Origin: Mytilus edulis
Taxonomy: Eukaryota; Mollusca; Bivalvia; Mytilida; Mytilidae
Assembly (NCBI RefSeq): GCF_963676685.1
Contig: NC_092344.1
Coordinates: forward strand, 90,364,749-90,428,748
Direction of reading: 5' to 3'
Length of the DNA: 64,000 nucleotides
Below the pieces are notes generated by a model. It did not search any database and was not told the origin of the DNA. It was given only the letters and a program-made list of their open reading frames with translations. This document shows, piece by piece, positions 63,433 through 64,000 of this stretch (its first letter is position 1; the number at the start of each line of letters is the position of its first letter). The position numbers and the translations under genes are program-made.

Positions 63433-64000
63433 TCGTCACATTTTTCTCAGGAACTACACATCCACCCTTTCTGTAATTTGGTATCAACATTTATATATGT
63501 CAGCCATACCGTGTGATGCATTTTCAGATTCATCACTTGACAACTTTCTGTTTACCGAACACTTGTATGATTTTACACATGATAGCCAAGTTGAAAATTT
63601 TCGTCACATTTTTCTCAGGAACTACAATACAAGGATTTCTGTAATTTGGTTTCAGGATTTATATAAGTCAGCTATACCGTGTGATGCGTTTTCAGATTCA
63701 TCACTCGACAACTTCCTGTTTACCGAACACTTGTATGATTTTACACATGATAGCCAAGTTGAAAATTTTCGTCACATTTTTCTCAGGAACTACAATACAA
63801 GGATTTCTGAAATTTGGTTTCAGGATTAATATAAGTCAGCTATACCGTGTGATACGTTTTCAGATTCATCACTCAACAACTTCCTGTTTACCGAACACTT
63901 GTATGATTTTACACATGATAGCCAAGTTGAAAATTTTTGTCACATTTTTCTCAGGAACTACAATACAAGGATTTCTGAAATTTGGTTTCAGGATTTATAT
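63433..64000 (+). repeat. ~168-bp tandem repeat, about 3.4 units, continuing off the edge
   Basis: 'cacatttttctcaggaactac' recurs at 63437, 63605, 63773 and 63942. Since 168 is 56 codons, one frame stays open as a 56-residue repeat until a TAA at 63827. It looks like part of the preceding dispersed element, not a gene. Confidence 0.9.

Overview
This is eukaryotic DNA, AT-rich, with GT-AG introns and many dispersed repeats. The repeat types (tRNA-derived SINE, CR1/Jockey-like and L1-like LINE fragments, families headed 'gggtgccacatgtggagc' or ending '...ggcactcataccacatcttc', and CGTC/GTCC-rich elements) are ones I associate with bivalve molluscs. A mytilid mussel is the most likely source. 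This is recognition from memory, not a database match.

Layout: (1) About 0.7-25.9 kb, minus strand: 23 consecutive exons of EPG5, the autophagosome-lysosome tether. All reading phases join exactly. The C-terminal part lies beyond the left edge. A plausible but unproven first exon sits at 35550-35639, implying a first intron of about 9.7 kb packed with mobile DNA. (2) 36209-37441, plus strand: an uninterrupted ORF for a GT61-family Golgi-type glycosyltransferase. (3) 40899-44302, minus strand: the complete four-exon TPRKB gene, a KEOPS subunit (177 aa). (4) From 44511 to the right edge, plus strand: the first eight exons (about 190 codons) of COPG, gamma-coatomer. TPRKB and COPG are head to head with only 208 bp between start codons, as in a bidirectional promoter. 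The four genes are unrelated housekeeping functions (autophagy, glycosylation, tRNA modification, COPI vesicles); nothing suggests a functional cluster.

The richest content is the mobile DNA in introns. Elements with well-defined ends are: a TRIM-like mini-LTR element carrying a tRNA-like segment in each LTR (32337-32815); a 4.5 kb gag-only LTR retrotransposon with LTRs of equal length and no difference I could see (55540-60014); a 2.47 kb long-TIR foldback element with a perfect 9-bp target duplication, Mutator-like (44702-47173), inside an older short inverted-repeat element; three different elements with CAGGG termini and perfect 6-bp target duplications (17410-18289, 48719-49943, 61206-62390); a SINE with a perfect 12-bp target duplication (6659-7009); three truncated LINEs; and several MITEs and foldbacks. 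No bacterial-type features, CRISPR arrays or rRNA genes were seen.
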